Assembly: GCF_018618415.1 (NCBI RefSeq)
Contig: NZ_JACSMA010000001.1
Coordinates: 496,001 to 560,000, forward strand
Direction of reading: 5' to 3'
From: Exiguobacterium sp. s146
Lineage (GTDB): Bacteria > Bacillota > Bacilli > Exiguobacteriales > Exiguobacteriaceae
Length of the DNA: 64,000 bases
Under the pieces are notes generated by a model. The model made no database searches. It saw only the letters and a list, made by a program, of their open reading frames with translations, and had not been told where the DNA came from. This document shows, one piece after another, positions 26,606 through 39,600 of this stretch. Position 1 is the first letter of the stretch; every line of letters begins with the position of its first letter. The translations under genes were made by a program, and so were the position numbers.

Positions 26606-27418
26606 ATGACAATATGGTTATTTTATCTACTGCTCGGCTTGATTCAAGGGTTCACCGAGCCGATTCCGATCTCATCGAGCGGTCACTTGGTCATCTTCCA
26701 AGAGCTGTTTGATATTCAATTACCGGGTCTCTCCTTCGAGATTTTTGTGAACTTCGCCTCATTGCTCGCCGTGTTGACGATTTATCGGCAGGATGTCGTC
26801 CGTCTCGTCGTCAGTCTGTGGACGTTCTTGTTCAAAAAGGACCGCAGTGACGAGACGATGGTCGACGTCAAGTTCATCGGGCTGTTGCTCGTCGCCACGG
26901 TCCCGGCCGGCGTGCTCGGTGTCTTGTTCGGCGATTGGATCGGCGAGACGCTCAGCGGCGTCGCCACAGTCGGGTATACGCTCATCTTGACGGGTCTCGC
27001 GCTCTGGTTCATCCGCAACATGCGCGGGAACAAAGGCGACGGCGGCATCACGCTTCGCGACGCCATCTTGATTGGTCTCGCTCAAGCGGTCGCACTCATC
27101 CCGGGAATCAGTCGTTCTGGGGCGACGATCGTCATGGCGATGCTCCTCGGTATCAAGCAAGAGTCGGCGCTCCGCTTCTCGTTCTTCCTGTTCATCCCAA
27201 TCAGTCTTGGGACGATGATTTTAGACGGGCCGGCGCTGTTCACGAATCCAGAGACGCGCGATTTGTTCGGACCGCTCATCTTGGCGTTCATCGCCTCGTA
27301 TGCGCTCACGGCCATCTCGCTCAAGTGGTTCCAACACATCATAGCGAAAGGCGAGCTCAAATATTTCTCGTTCTATTGCTGGATCGTCGGTCTCCTCGTC
27401 GTTTTATTCTTGGCTTGA
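26606..27418 (+). CDS. uppP: Undecaprenyl-diphosphatase UppP (BacA)
   Basis: 270 residues, seven to eight hydrophobic helices. The catalytic region is present: GLIQGFTEPIPISSSGHLVIF near residue 10 (Glu-rich motif and SSGHL) and LIPGISRSGATIVMAM near residue 160. The enzyme dephosphorylates undecaprenyl pyrophosphate at the membrane to recycle the lipid carrier for peptidoglycan and teichoic acid synthesis; excess gives bacitracin resistance. ATG 26606 follows AGAGGATATTACG. The usual motif reads QGxTEFLPISSSGHL, so FLP is replaced here by PIP. Single-gene unit. Confidence 0.93.
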   Translation: MTIWLFYLLLGLIQGFTEPIPISSSGHLVIFQELFDIQLPGLSFEIFVNFASLLAVLTIYRQDVVRLVVSLWTFLFKKDRSDETMVDVKFIGLLLVATVPAGVLGVLFGDWIGETLSGVATVGYTLILTGLALWFIRNMRGNKGDGGITLRDAILIGLAQAVALIPGISRSGATIVMAMLLGIKQESALRFSFFLFIPISLGTMILDGPALFTNPETRDLFGPLILAFIASYALTAISLKWFQHIIAKGELKYFSFYCWIVGLLVVLFLA

Positions 27419-27423
27419 TGCAC

Positions 27424-27456
27424 AAGGCGCTGCTCACACGAGCGGCGCTTTTTTTG
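27424..27456 (+). terminator. Terminator of uppP
   Basis: AAGGCGCTGCTC...GAGCGGCGCTT (one bulge) followed by TTTTTT. Confidence 0.75.
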
Positions 27457-27467
27457 CGCATTTCGTT

Positions 27468-27496
27468 TTGCCATCCCTTTATTTTTGCGCTAAAGT
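27468..27496 (+). promoter_or_regulatory. Promoter of the rib operon
   Basis: TTGCCA, exactly 17 bp, TAAAGT, about 20 bp before the riboswitch. Confidence 0.5.
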
Positions 27497-27514
27497 GGAG
27501 ACGTACAAACAAAT

Positions 27515-27653
27515 ATTCCTTCGGGGTCGGGTGAAAGTCCCAACCGGCGGTGATGGGCGCGAGCCTTAAGTCCGTGACCCGGGCGCACGTGTGCGAACGG
27601 TGGATCTAGTGCGATTCTAGAGCCGACAGTATAGTCTGGATGGGAGAAGGAAA
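27515..27653 (+). ncRNA. FMN riboswitch (RFN element)
   Basis: The conserved blocks are all present in order: CTTCGGGGTCGGGTGAAAGTCCC, AACCGGCGGTGATGG, AGTCCGTGACCC, GGTGGATC, GCCGACAGTATAGTCTGGATGGGAGAAGG. P1 pairs TTCCTTC 27516-27522 with GAAGGAA 27646-27652. FMN binding should favour the downstream terminator and switch off riboflavin synthesis. Confidence 0.97.
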
Positions 27654-30600
27654 CATGACAGGTCCACGCGACCTGTAGTTCGTCGTACGTTTTTCTGTAA
27701 AGAAAACGCTTATTTGGCTTGCCCAAATGACGACGGACGACTCCCACCGAGACCTTGAGGATCATTCCTTGAGGTCTTTTTGTTTGTACGAAACAAGGAG
27801 GGAGATTATGAAACAGTACATGCAACAAGCCATCCAATTGGCCAAGTCCGCCTCTTCGACCGGCGTCAATCCGCGCGTCGGGGCCGTCGTCGTCAAAGAC
27901 GGTCGGGTCGTCGGGTTCGGCGCCCACCTGAAGGCAGGAGAGGCGCACGCCGAAGTGCACGCCATCCGCATGGCCGGTGCTGCCGCCTATGGCGCGACGA
28001 TGTACGTCACACTCGAACCGTGCTCGCATCATGGCAAGACACCGCCGTGTGCCGATTTAGTCGTGGAATCGGGCATCAAACGGGTCGTCCTCGCGATGAC
28101 CGACCCGAATCCGCTCGTGTCCGGGCAAGGCATTGCTCGGTTGAAAGCGGCCGGAATCGATGTCGAGGTCGGGTTGCTCGAGAGTGAGGCACGAGCGCTC
28201 AACGTGGCGTTCTTGCGCTCGCTCGAGACGAAACGGCCGTACGTCATCTTGAAGACGGCGACGAGCCTCGACGGCAAAGTCGCCCTCGATACCGGTGACA
28301 GCAAATGGGTGACCGGGACGGAAGCGAGACGGGACGTCCATGAACTGCGGGCGACGGTCGACGCGGTGTTGACCGGTGTTGGCACCGTGCTCGCCGATGA
28401 CCCGGCCCTTACCGTCCGGCTCGACCGCGAGACGACACAACCGCTCCGAATCGTACTCGACCGCGATTTACGCACGCCGATCTCGAGTCAGCTTGTCCGG
28501 GCGGCGAATGATGTGCCGGTGCTACTCTACACGACGTCTGACGATCAAACGAAGCGGGACGCGTTCATCGAGCGCGGCGTCGAACTTGCGGTATACACAT
28601 CGCTCGACGCTGTCCTGCAAGACGTCTACGCACGCGGTATCGGTCGTCTGCTCATCGAAGCGGGACCGACACTCGTCACCTCGCTCTTGGATGGACAGTT
28701 CGTCGACGAGTGGGTCATGTATCAGTCGCCACGCGTATTCGGCGGCAAGGGCGGATTTTACCGCTCGCATCATGACGGTCCGCTCGATGCAATCAATCGA
28801 TATGACGTGCAATCGGTCGAAACCGTCGGCACCGACATCAAACTCATCATGCGAAAGGGAGAGTCCAATGTTCACGGGAATCGTTGAAGAAATCGGTAGT
28901 GTCAAGGCAGTGAAACGGAACGGTCCGTCGCTTCGGCTGACACTTAGCGGAAAGGTCGTATTAGAAGACGTAAAACTCGGTGACAGCATCTCCGTCAACG
29001 GGATTTGTCTCACTGTGACGACGTTCGACCGTGACAGTTTCTCGGTCGACGTCATGCCGGAGACGCTCAAGGCGTCGAGTCTCGACGGGGTCCGCCCCGG
29101 TACGAGCGTCAACTTGGAGCGGGCGATGCCCGCGAATGGACGCTTTGGCGGTCATTTCGTATCGGGTCACGTCGACGGCGTCGGGCGTATCGTCAAAAAA
29201 CGGTCACTCGCGAACGCCGTCTATGTCGACATCAGCTGTGAATCATCACTCCTCCGCTATATCGTCCCGAAAGGTTCGATTTCAGTCGACGGGACGAGTT
29301 TGACGGTGTTTGATGTCACGGAACGCGGCTTCACGTTGTCGCTCATCCCGCACACGTACAGTGAGACGGTGCTTGGGATGAAACAGGCCGGGGACGCGGT
29401 CAATTTGGAATGTGACATGTTGGCTAAATATATGGAAAAACTCGTAAGTCAAAAACCGATGACGCTCGAATCACTGGCGTCACAAGGATATGGAAAGGCG
29501 GGATGGTAATGTTCCACTCGATCGAAGAAGCAGTCGAAGACTTGAAGATGGGACGCCCCATCATCGTCGTCGACGATGAGGACCGGGAGAACGAAGGGGA
29601 CTTCGTCGTCCTCGCGGATAAAATGACAGCGGAGACGATGAACTTCCTCATCACGGAAGGGAAAGGGCTCGTCTGCGCCTCCCTCGCCGAAGAAGTGGCC
29701 GTCCGGCTCGACTTGCAGCCGATGGTCGCGAACAGTACCGACCCGCATGGCACGGCGTTCACGGTCAGTGTCGACCACGTCGATTCGACGACGGGCATCT
29801 CGGCGAGCGAGCGGGCCCATACGGTGCGCGAACTTGCGAATATCAACGCCCGTCCGGCCGATTTCCAACGTCCGGGACATATCTTCCCGCTCATCGCGAA
29901 AAAAGGTGGCGTCTCGGTCCGGCGCGGACACACGGAAGCGTCGGTCGATTTGGCGCGACTCGCCGGCAGTGAGCCGGTCGCCGTCATCTGCGAGATCATC
30001 CGCCCGGACGGCGAGATGGCCCGGGTGCCTGACCTTGAGCGCGTCGCCGAAGAACATGATTTGAAATTTATCACGATTGAGGCGCTCGTCCGTTATATGG
30101 AGACGGACCTCGTCGAACGGGAGGCGGACGTCGCACTCCCCTCGGTGAAAGGGGACTTCCGATTAATCGGGTATCAGAACGTCCTCGACCGGGAAGAACA
30201 TGTCGCGTTAGTGAAAGGTGAGCTCGACCACGCACCGCTCGTCCGGATTCATTCTGAGTGTCTAACGGGCGACGTCTTCGGCTCATACCGTTGCGACTGC
30301 GGACCACAGCTCGACGCGGCCATGTCCCGCATCGAGGCCGAGGGCGGAGTCGTCCTCTATATGCGCCAAGAAGGTCGCGGCATCGGTCTGCTCAATAAAT
30401 TGAAGGCGTATGAGTTGCAGGAACAAGGGCTCGATACGGTCGAGGCGAACGTCGCGCTCGGTCTGCATGCCGATTTGCGTGATTATCGCGTCAGTGCGGC
30501 GATGTTGCGGGACCTCGGCGTCACGAACGTCCGGCTCATGACGAACAATCCGGAGAAGGTCGACGCCTTGGAGGCGTGCGGCATCACGGTCATCGAACGG

Positions 30601-33600
30601 GTTCCGATTCTCGTCGGCGCTCATGCCGCGAACGAGAAGTATAGATTGACGAAACAACAAAAAATGAACCATTTTGGAGGAGAAGAACAATGATGCATAC
30701 AATCGAAGGAAACTTGGTCGGAAAAGGCTTGAAAGTCGGAATCGTCGTCGGACGGTTCAATGATCTCATCACGATGCGCTTGCTCGACGGGGCAAAAGAC
30801 GCGCTCAAACGTCACGGCGTCGAACAAGATGACGTCGAGCTCGCGTTCGTCCCAGGCGCGTTCGAGCTCCCGCTCGTCGCGAAGAAGATGGCGATGAGCA
30901 AGAAATATGATGCCGTCATCACGCTCGGTGCGGTAATCCGTGGGGCAACACCTCACTTCGATTATGTCTGCAGCGAAGCAGCGAAAGGTGTCGCTCAAGC
31001 GAGTTACCAGTCAGAAATACCTGTCATCTTCGGTGTCTTGACGACGGAGACGATCGAGCAGGCAATCGAACGGGCCGGGACGAAAGCCGGGAATAAAGGT
31101 TGGGAAGCGGCAACAGCGGCTATCGAGATGGCCAACTTGATGCGCGCGTTTTAATCAACAGGGGGAGAGCGAAACGGCTCTCCTCTTTTTTGTCGTTAGC
31201 GACGCATGCGAGCCGGGAAAAGGATAGGGATGAAGGAGGCGACGGGGATGTGGGAATGGGTAGCTGAGTTGAGCCCGGCCATGCAGGCGCTGCTCGGGAC
31301 GATGTTCACATGGGGGATGACTGCGCTCGGGGCGACCGTCGTCTTCATGACGAAGTCGATGAACGAGCGGTTGATGGACAGCATGCTCGGGTTTGCCGGC
31401 GGCGTCATGATTGCGGCCAGTTTTTGGTCACTGCTCGCCCCGGCGATCGAGATGGCGGAACAAGACGCGATGCCGGCTTGGTTGCCGGCCACGGTCGGTT
31501 TTTTAGCAGGCGGTCTGTTTTTGGCGGTCGTCGACAAACTGATTCCGCACGTGCATCCGACGCCTTCGCTAAAAGAAGTCGAGGGCATCCGTCCACAAAA
31601 ACGGAAACGGAGCACGTTGCTCGTCTTGGCCATCACGTTGCACAATATCCCGGAAGGCCTTGCCGTCGGCGTCGCCTTCGGTGCGGTCGCGGCCGATTTC
31701 CCTTCCGCCTCACTGACGGGCGCCATCGCCTTGGCCATCGGGATCGGCATTCAAAACTTTCCGGAAGGGGCGGCCGTCGCACTTCCGCTCAGACGGGACG
31801 GATTCTCCCGGCGCAAAAGCTTTTTCTACGGTCAGTTGTCGGGCATGGTCGAACCGATGGCCGCTTTGGTCGGTGTCTGGGCCGTTCTTGTCATGGAGCC
31901 GCTGTTGCCGTACGCGCTCAGCTTTGCCGCCGGGGCGATGATTTTCGTCGTCGTCGAAGAGGTCATCCTCGGGTCGCAAGAGAACGGACATAAAGACATG
32001 GCGTCGATGGCGCTCATGCTCGGCTTCACGATCATGATGATGTTGGACGTGGCATTAGGATAAGCACAAGCAGGAGCGATGACATGCGCGTCATCGCTCC
32101 TACTGTTTAGGTCAACGCCAGAACGACGTGTGACCAGCCTTATCCTCGATGTTGAACGCGATGATGTCACGTAGCAAGTCGTAATCGACGTCTTGGCTCC
32201 ACTTGATGCGGAACAACTGCTTCGTCTGCGTGTAACCCGACTCCTGGATTCGTTCCTGGAACACCTCGAGCGGGACGGCCTCCGGTGCGACGGCGAAATG
32301 CGCTTTGGCCACACTGAACGCGATGATGAACGTGCCGTGGTCGGTGAACATCGGTTGATTCCAGGCGATGCGCTCCTCAAGTTGCGGGAACGTCTTCCGG
32401 ACCCAAACGAATACGTCGTCGAGCTTGGCCCGTTGTTTAGAGTCGTCAATCGTTGCTAAAAAGTCATCAAACGTTTCCATAGGATTTCCTCCTTTCGTGA
32501 AAGAAAACCCGACTCAAAGGAGCCGGGTTGTTCGATTAAAACGTCTCAGACGTCGTTTTCGCTTGCATGTGGAGCTGGATGTAATCCGGTCCGCCTGCTT
32601 TCGAGTCTGTACCTGACATGTTGAACCCGCCGAACGGCTGATAGCCGACGATGGCGCCCGTGCAGCCACGGTTGAAGTACAAGTTCCCGACGTGGAAGTT
32701 CTGACGCGCGTACTCTTGGTTCGAGCGGTCACGCGTGAGGACGGCACCTGTCAAGCCGTATTCCGTGTTGTTGGCGATGTCGATCGCTTCTTTGAAGTCT
32801 TTCGCTTTCGTGAAGGCGACGATCGGTCCAAAGATTTCTTCTTGCATGAGGCGTGCTTTCGGCGCGACGTCAGCGACGACTGTCGGCTCGATGAAGTAGC
32901 CAGTCGAGTCGTCCGCTTTCCCGCCGGCCACGATTTTGCCTTCTTCTTTAGCGACGTCGAAGTACGACGTGATCTTCTTGAATGCGGCCGCGTCGATGAC
33001 CGGTCCCATGAAGTGTTCGTTTTGTTCCGTGTTGCCGACCGAGAGTTCTTTCGTCAATTCGACGACGCGATCGAGCACCGTGTCATACACGCTGTCGACG
33101 ATGACGGCACGTGAACAAGCCGAACATTTTTGGCCTGAGAAGCCGAACGCCGATTTGACGATCGATTGGGCCGCGAGTTCGAGGTCCGCTGATTCGTCGA
33201 CGACGATTGTATCTTTTCCACCCATCTCGGCGATGACGCGTTTGAGCCAGATTTGGCCGTCGTTCAATTTCGAGGCGCGTTCGTTGATGCGGAGACCGAC
33301 ATCACGTGAACCTGTGAAGCTGATGAAGCGCGTCTTCGGATGGTCGACGAGATAGTCACCGACTTCAGCGCCTGGTCCTGGGATGAAGTTGAGGACGCCT
33401 TTCGGAAGGCCTGCCTCTTCCATGACCTCGACGAATTTCGCAGCGACGATCGGTGTCGTCGATGCTGGTTTCAAGAGAATCGTGTTCCCGGCAACGATAG
33501 CTGCGACGGCCGTCCCTGCCATGATTGCGAACGGGAAGTTCCAAGGGCTGATGACGATCCCGACCCCGAGTGGGATGTAGTCATAGCGGTTGTATTCGCC

Positions 33601-36600
33601 CGGACGGCTCTCGACTTTTTTTCCTGGTTTGAGCTCGAGCATTTGACGTGCATAGTACTCCATGAAGTCGATGGCTTCCGCTGTATCCGCGTCCGCTTCG
33701 TTCCATGGCTTGCCCGCTTCTTTGACGAGGTAAGCCGAGAACTCGTGCTTGCGTTTGCGAACGATATTCGCCGCCTTGAACAAGACGTCGGCACGGACAG
33801 CTGGGTCGACATGGCGCCATGAGTCAAACGCTGTGAGCGCTTCTTGCATCGCACGCTCCGCGAGCTCTTGGTTCGCTTTCGAGACGTGACCGATGACTTC
33901 TTCTTTATTGGCCGGGTTGTAAGACGTGATTTTGCCTTCCGTCGTAACTTTCTCCCCACCGATTACGAGCGGATAGTCTTTTCCGAGCTCACCGTTGACT
34001 TTCTCGATTGCCGCTTGGATTGCTGCGGCGTTCTCTTTGTTCGTAAAGTCTGTGAATGGTTCATGTTTGTATGGAATCATTCTCGTTCCCCCTTAAAAGT
34101 GTTCGTATATTGAAGCGCTTACGTCTGTATTGTATCGAAAATCGAAGTGAAATCCTAGTGAAACAATTTTCCAGAAAAGCGTGTCGTTTTCGCTCGAAAT
34201 CGAGTCGTGGTAGGATGAGGGTACAGGACGACTTGCGAAGGGAATGATTGAATGAACAAGTGGATGATGCCGCTCGCGCTGACCGTGTTGCTCGCGGGTT
34301 GCGGGACGGCCGACGAAACGCCGACGGAAGAGGCCACTGAAGAGACGAAAGCACCGCTGCCGGAAGCGGTCGAGACCTTGTATACGTCGTACCAACAAGC
34401 GCTCGAGAACGGAGATGCGGCGGCCCTCGCCGAGATCGACTATGCGGGCGAGTTGACGGATATCCCGGCGACCGGTGCCGAGATGCGTGACCTGACACCG
34501 GGTGACATGTACGAGAGCTGGGTGAACGAGGACGGAGACGTCGCGTTCATCGTCCACGAGATGGAGGACGCGGACGGCAACGAACTGCCGAACCGACTCT
34601 CGAAAGTCGCTATCAAAGACGGGGAGGACTGGAAACTCGTCGTCACTCCGGCGTTGCTCCCGGCCGACGTGATCGGGGAGGTCGGCGATATGTTGACCGG
34701 AATCGAGGCGAACGAGTACGGGGTGAACCCGGAAGCGAACGCCCGTCTCGCCGAAGTGCCGGAAGACGAGGCTGGTCCGATTTACGATCAAGTGAACGCC
34801 CAGACCGACTACGTCGCGCTCGAGGCCGACAATAACGTCTTCTTGCTCATGGCCGAGACGCTCACCGTGCCGGAGAACCAAGACACGATGGCCGAATACT
34901 TCGAGGCGTATCGGACGTGGTATACCGACAACGAGGCGGCGCTTCAAAAGGCCGCCGCGACCGAGGACCCGGTCGAGTACCTTGAGGCGCTCGAACCGCT
35001 CAAACAAAAATTGGAACAAGCGATCGACGGTTATGACGAGAACCTCGTCGACCCGTCGTTCGGATAAGGAGGAAACGACATGTTAGCACCGACATTCACA
35101 TTACCGAACCAAAATGGGGACATGATCTCACTCGAGGACTATCGTGGTCAGAAAGTCGTCCTCTACTTTTACCCGAAGGACGCGACGCCGGGCTGTACGA
35201 CCGAGGCGTGCGACTTCCGGGACGCGACACCACGATTGAACGGGGCCGTCGTCCTCGGCATCTCGGCCGACAGCCAGAAGAAGCATCAAAACTTTATCGC
35301 CAAACACGAGCTCCCGTTCGATTTGCTCGTCGACGATACGCATGAAGTGTCGGAGCTGTACGGCGTCTGGCAATTGAAAAAGAATTACGGCAAAGAGTAC
35401 TACGGCATCGTCCGTTCGACGTTCCTCATCAACGAGGACGGCTATATCGAACAGGAATGGCGCAGTGTGAAAGTGAACGGGCACGTCGACGAGGTCGTCG
35501 CGGCGCTCGCAACATGAAACGAGACGGCTCCCAACCCGGGGGCCGTTTTTTTGTGCGCCTCGCATTACATTTTTATTTCAAATACTAAAATGGAATTCAA
35601 GTCGTTTCAATACGTAAGAGAGGTATATTACAAAAGTATTACGCGAATACCAGATGCTTGATGGCCTTGTCAACTTGACGAAGTTGAGAATGTTCTGAAA
35701 AATATGAAGGAACGGTGAACACGAGATATACATAGGGGGCAGAGTAGCATGGAAAAGTTTGAAGCAGTCCTGACGAGTTTATCGAACCTCGTCTGGGGGC
35801 CACACTTATTGATTCTATTGATTGGGACGGGCGTCTATTTGACGTTCCGGCTCGGCTTTATCCAAGTGACCCGGCTCGGCTTCGGGTTGAAGGAAGCGTT
35901 ACTCCCAAAACAGAAAACGGGAGCGGAAGCGGAGAAACAGAAAAAACAACGCGGGGACATCTCGCACTTCCAAGCGCTTATGACGGCGCTCGCGGCCACG
36001 GTCGGTACCGGGAACATGGTCGGCGTCGCGACGGCGGTCGTCCTTGGGGGACCGGGCGCCATCGTCTGGATGTGGCTCTCCGGTTTCATCGGGATGGCGA
36101 CGAAGTACGCCGAGGCGATTCTCGCCGTCAAATATCGTGTCGTCGATGAGCGGGGCGAGATTGCCGGCGGACCGATGTATTACTTGGAGCACGGCTTGAA
36201 GAAGAAATGGCTCGGCATGACGTTCGCCTTGTTCGCAGCGATTGCCGCGTTCGGCATCGGTAACGGTGTCCAGACGAACTCGATCAGTATGGCACTCAAC
36301 ACGTCGTTCGGGGTACCGATGCTCGTGACGGGCATCGTGCTCATGGTGCTGACAGGGTTCGTCATCCTCGGTGGCGTCAAATCGATCGGGAAAGTCGTCG
36401 GTGTGTTCGTGCCGGTCATGATTATCGGGTATGTCGGGGGCGGGCTCGTCATCCTCGTCATGAATTTCGAGTTGATTCCGTCGGCATTCGCGACGATCTT
36501 CTCGAGTACGTTCAGCGCGGAAGCCATCGGCGGTGGGGCGCTCGGTGCCGCCATCCGTTACGGGGTCGCCCGCGGTGTGTTCTCGAACGAGGCCGGCCTC

Positions 36601-39600
36601 GGGTCGGCACCAATCGCAGCCGCCGCTGCGAAGACAGATTTCCCGGGACGGCAAGCGCTCGTCTCAATGACGCAAGTGTTGATTGATACGCTCATCGTCT
36701 GTTCAATCACTGGATTGACGATCGTCATGAGCGGTCAGTACACGAGCGGCCTTCAAGGCATCGAGCTGACGCAAGCGTCATTCGCGTACTTCCTCGGTCC
36801 AATCGGGGAATTGATCGTCACGATTTCACTCGTCTTCTTCGCCTTCTCGACGGTCATCGGCTGGTGTTATTACGGGGAACGGTCGGTCTATTACTTGCTC
36901 GGGGAGAAAGCCATCGTCCCGTATCGGATGATGTACATCGTCGTCGCCGGACTCGGCGCGATGACGACGAACTTGAACTTGATTTGGGCCATCTCGGACG
37001 TCTTCAACGGACTGATGGCGATTCCGAACTTGATTGGTCTCTTGTTCTTGTCGGGTGTCGTCGTCGCCGAGACGAAGCGTTTCGAGATCGAACGGAAAAA
37101 AGAATTGCGGCAATCGGCCGCTTAATCAAAAAGAAGCGTCCTCTCGCAAGGGCGCTTCTTTTTCTTATACTTTGAATTGACCGATCAACTCGTTCAACTC
37201 ATCCATTTTCTGTTGCGATATCTCGGTGACACGGTTCAACTCGCTGAAGCGGTCGACGGACATCGTCACTTTCTCGGCGATTTCTTGTGTCCCGAGCGCA
37301 CCGTTGTTGACGGTGACGGCCACGTCTTGAATGACCCCGATCATGTTCGACGTCAACTGTTCGAGTTCGACGGCGGCCTCGGCGAATTCAGACGCGGTCG
37401 CTTCGAACCGGCCGGCGTCTTCGCTGTAATGTTCGGCCGCTTCCTCAAGCTGATCATAGTCTTTCAAAACGTTCGTATCGAGGAAATGGAGCATCTCGCT
37501 CGACGTGTCGTTCAAATGGTCGACGGAGTGGAGCACGGTCGTCGAGATGGCTTGAATCCGTTCGACGGTCGTCCGGCTCGTCTCGGCCAGTTTCCGAATC
37601 TCATCGGCGACGACGGCGAACCCGCGTCCCGCCTCACCGGCCCGTGCGGCTTCAATCGAGGCGTTCAAGGACAGAAGGTTCGTCTGCGCGGCGATGTCTA
37701 AAATATCGTTCGTGAGCGTGGCGATTTCCCGGACTGCTTTAGCGTCTTGCATCGCCTTCTCCAAGTTGACGCGCGTCGAGGAGAGGACGTGGAGCGCCGA
37801 CGCTTTCGCTTCGACGGCATGGTCGCGCAGGGCGACGGCGCGGGCGTCGACTTGTTCGGCCTCGGTTTTGCGCTCGGCGGCCATCGTGACGATATGATGG
37901 AGCGTGCGTTCCATGTCGGACGCCGACGCGTTCATCTCTTGGGCGCTCGCGGCCGTCTGTTGCATCCCGGCCGTCAAATCCTCGGTCGTGGCGGCCGTCG
38001 TCGTCATGTACGTGTCGAGTTCTTTTAACTCGTCATACATGTGGGCCGACTGTTCGGTCACGCCGTGTGACACGCCGTTCACTTGCAAAATCAACTGGCG
38101 AAGGTTGGCGATGAATTGGTTGAAGTCGCGGGCGAGTCCCGAAAACTCATCGCGGCGCTTCACCGGGATCGCTGTCGTCAAATCGCCTTGGCTCGTGGCC
38201 AACTCTCGCATCTTCGTCTTGAATTCTTTGAGTGGCTCGAAGATGGAACGGAAGATGAACACCATCATGAGCACGGTGAAGATGACGGCCGCGACCATGA
38301 TGACGAGGAGGGTCAATTGGACTTGACCGAACAACGCCTCACTCGCTTCCGTATCAGACCGAATCTCATCCCGGTTCAAGTTGACGAGCAGGCCGAGCGT
38401 GTTCGAGAGGGCGTCGGCACTCGGTGTCGCCGTATCTCGGATGTAGGCGTCAGCCGCGGCAGAACCTTCCTCGGTCGAGATGCGAACGAGTTCCTCGATG
38501 TTCGTTTTAAAGGATGTCCATTGAGACGTCGCCTGGTCGAACAGTTCCTGGTCGGTCTGGTTGATGATGGTCGACTCGTAGCCGCTCATCTGTTGCTCCA
38601 AAATCGTGACGCCGGTCTCGATGCTGAGCTCGACGTTTTGCTTCGTCACCTCGTCCTCGACCAAAGCGTGGCGCATCATCTGCTGACGAATCTCAAGCAG
38701 TTGTTTGTCGACTTGATGAATTTGATCCATTCCCGGTACCCACGAGACGTTCATATCTTGCTGGGCGGCCTTGGACGCATTCAACGCATAGAACGAGTAG
38801 CCGCTCACCCCGAGCAACAACACGAGCAAGACGGTGAAGGCGACGATCAGTTTGTTACGGATTGACATAGGAATCCCCCTCGAAAGAATGATGCTTCTTT
38901 CTAAGCATAATGAGATTGGGGGACGGACCGAATAGGCGTTTTTGGAAACGAGTCAATAGTGTGGGCGGATTCCCTAACTTTTCAAAAAAACGTTCATCCT
39001 TGGCGAGATGGGATTTTCTTTTTTGTCTTATAAAAAAGTGGTATGATAATGGACGATGTATTGAAAACTGTTGGAGGTGGAACCTTTGGCTCGAATCACA
39101 GAAGCTGAAGTTCGGCACGTCGCCGGACTCGCCCGACTTGCGATCACAGAAGATGAAGTGACGCACTTCACGGAGCAATTGACAAAAATCCTCGAGTTCG
39201 CCGAGCAACTCGATGAACTCGATACGACGGGCGTCATCCCGACGACCCATGCCCTAGATTTGAAAAACGTACTACGCAAAGACGAGGTTCGTCCTTCACT
39301 TCCACGCGAGGAAGTCGAACGGATGGCACCTGATTGGGAGAACGGCCAAGTCCGTGTCCCAGCGGTCTTTGAATAAGGAGGCCCTTCATGAGTTTATTTG
39401 ATCACGGTGTAGCGAAGCTACATACGCTTATAAAAGAAGGCGAAGTCACGGTATCCGACCTCGTCAAAGAATCATTTGACCGCATCGAGGCGACCGACGA
39501 CAAAATCGGTGCCTTCTTGACGCTCAACGAAGACGCGTTCGAACAGGCGAAACGGATGGACGAGCTCGCCAAGACCTCGGACAACCCGCTCTTCGGTTTA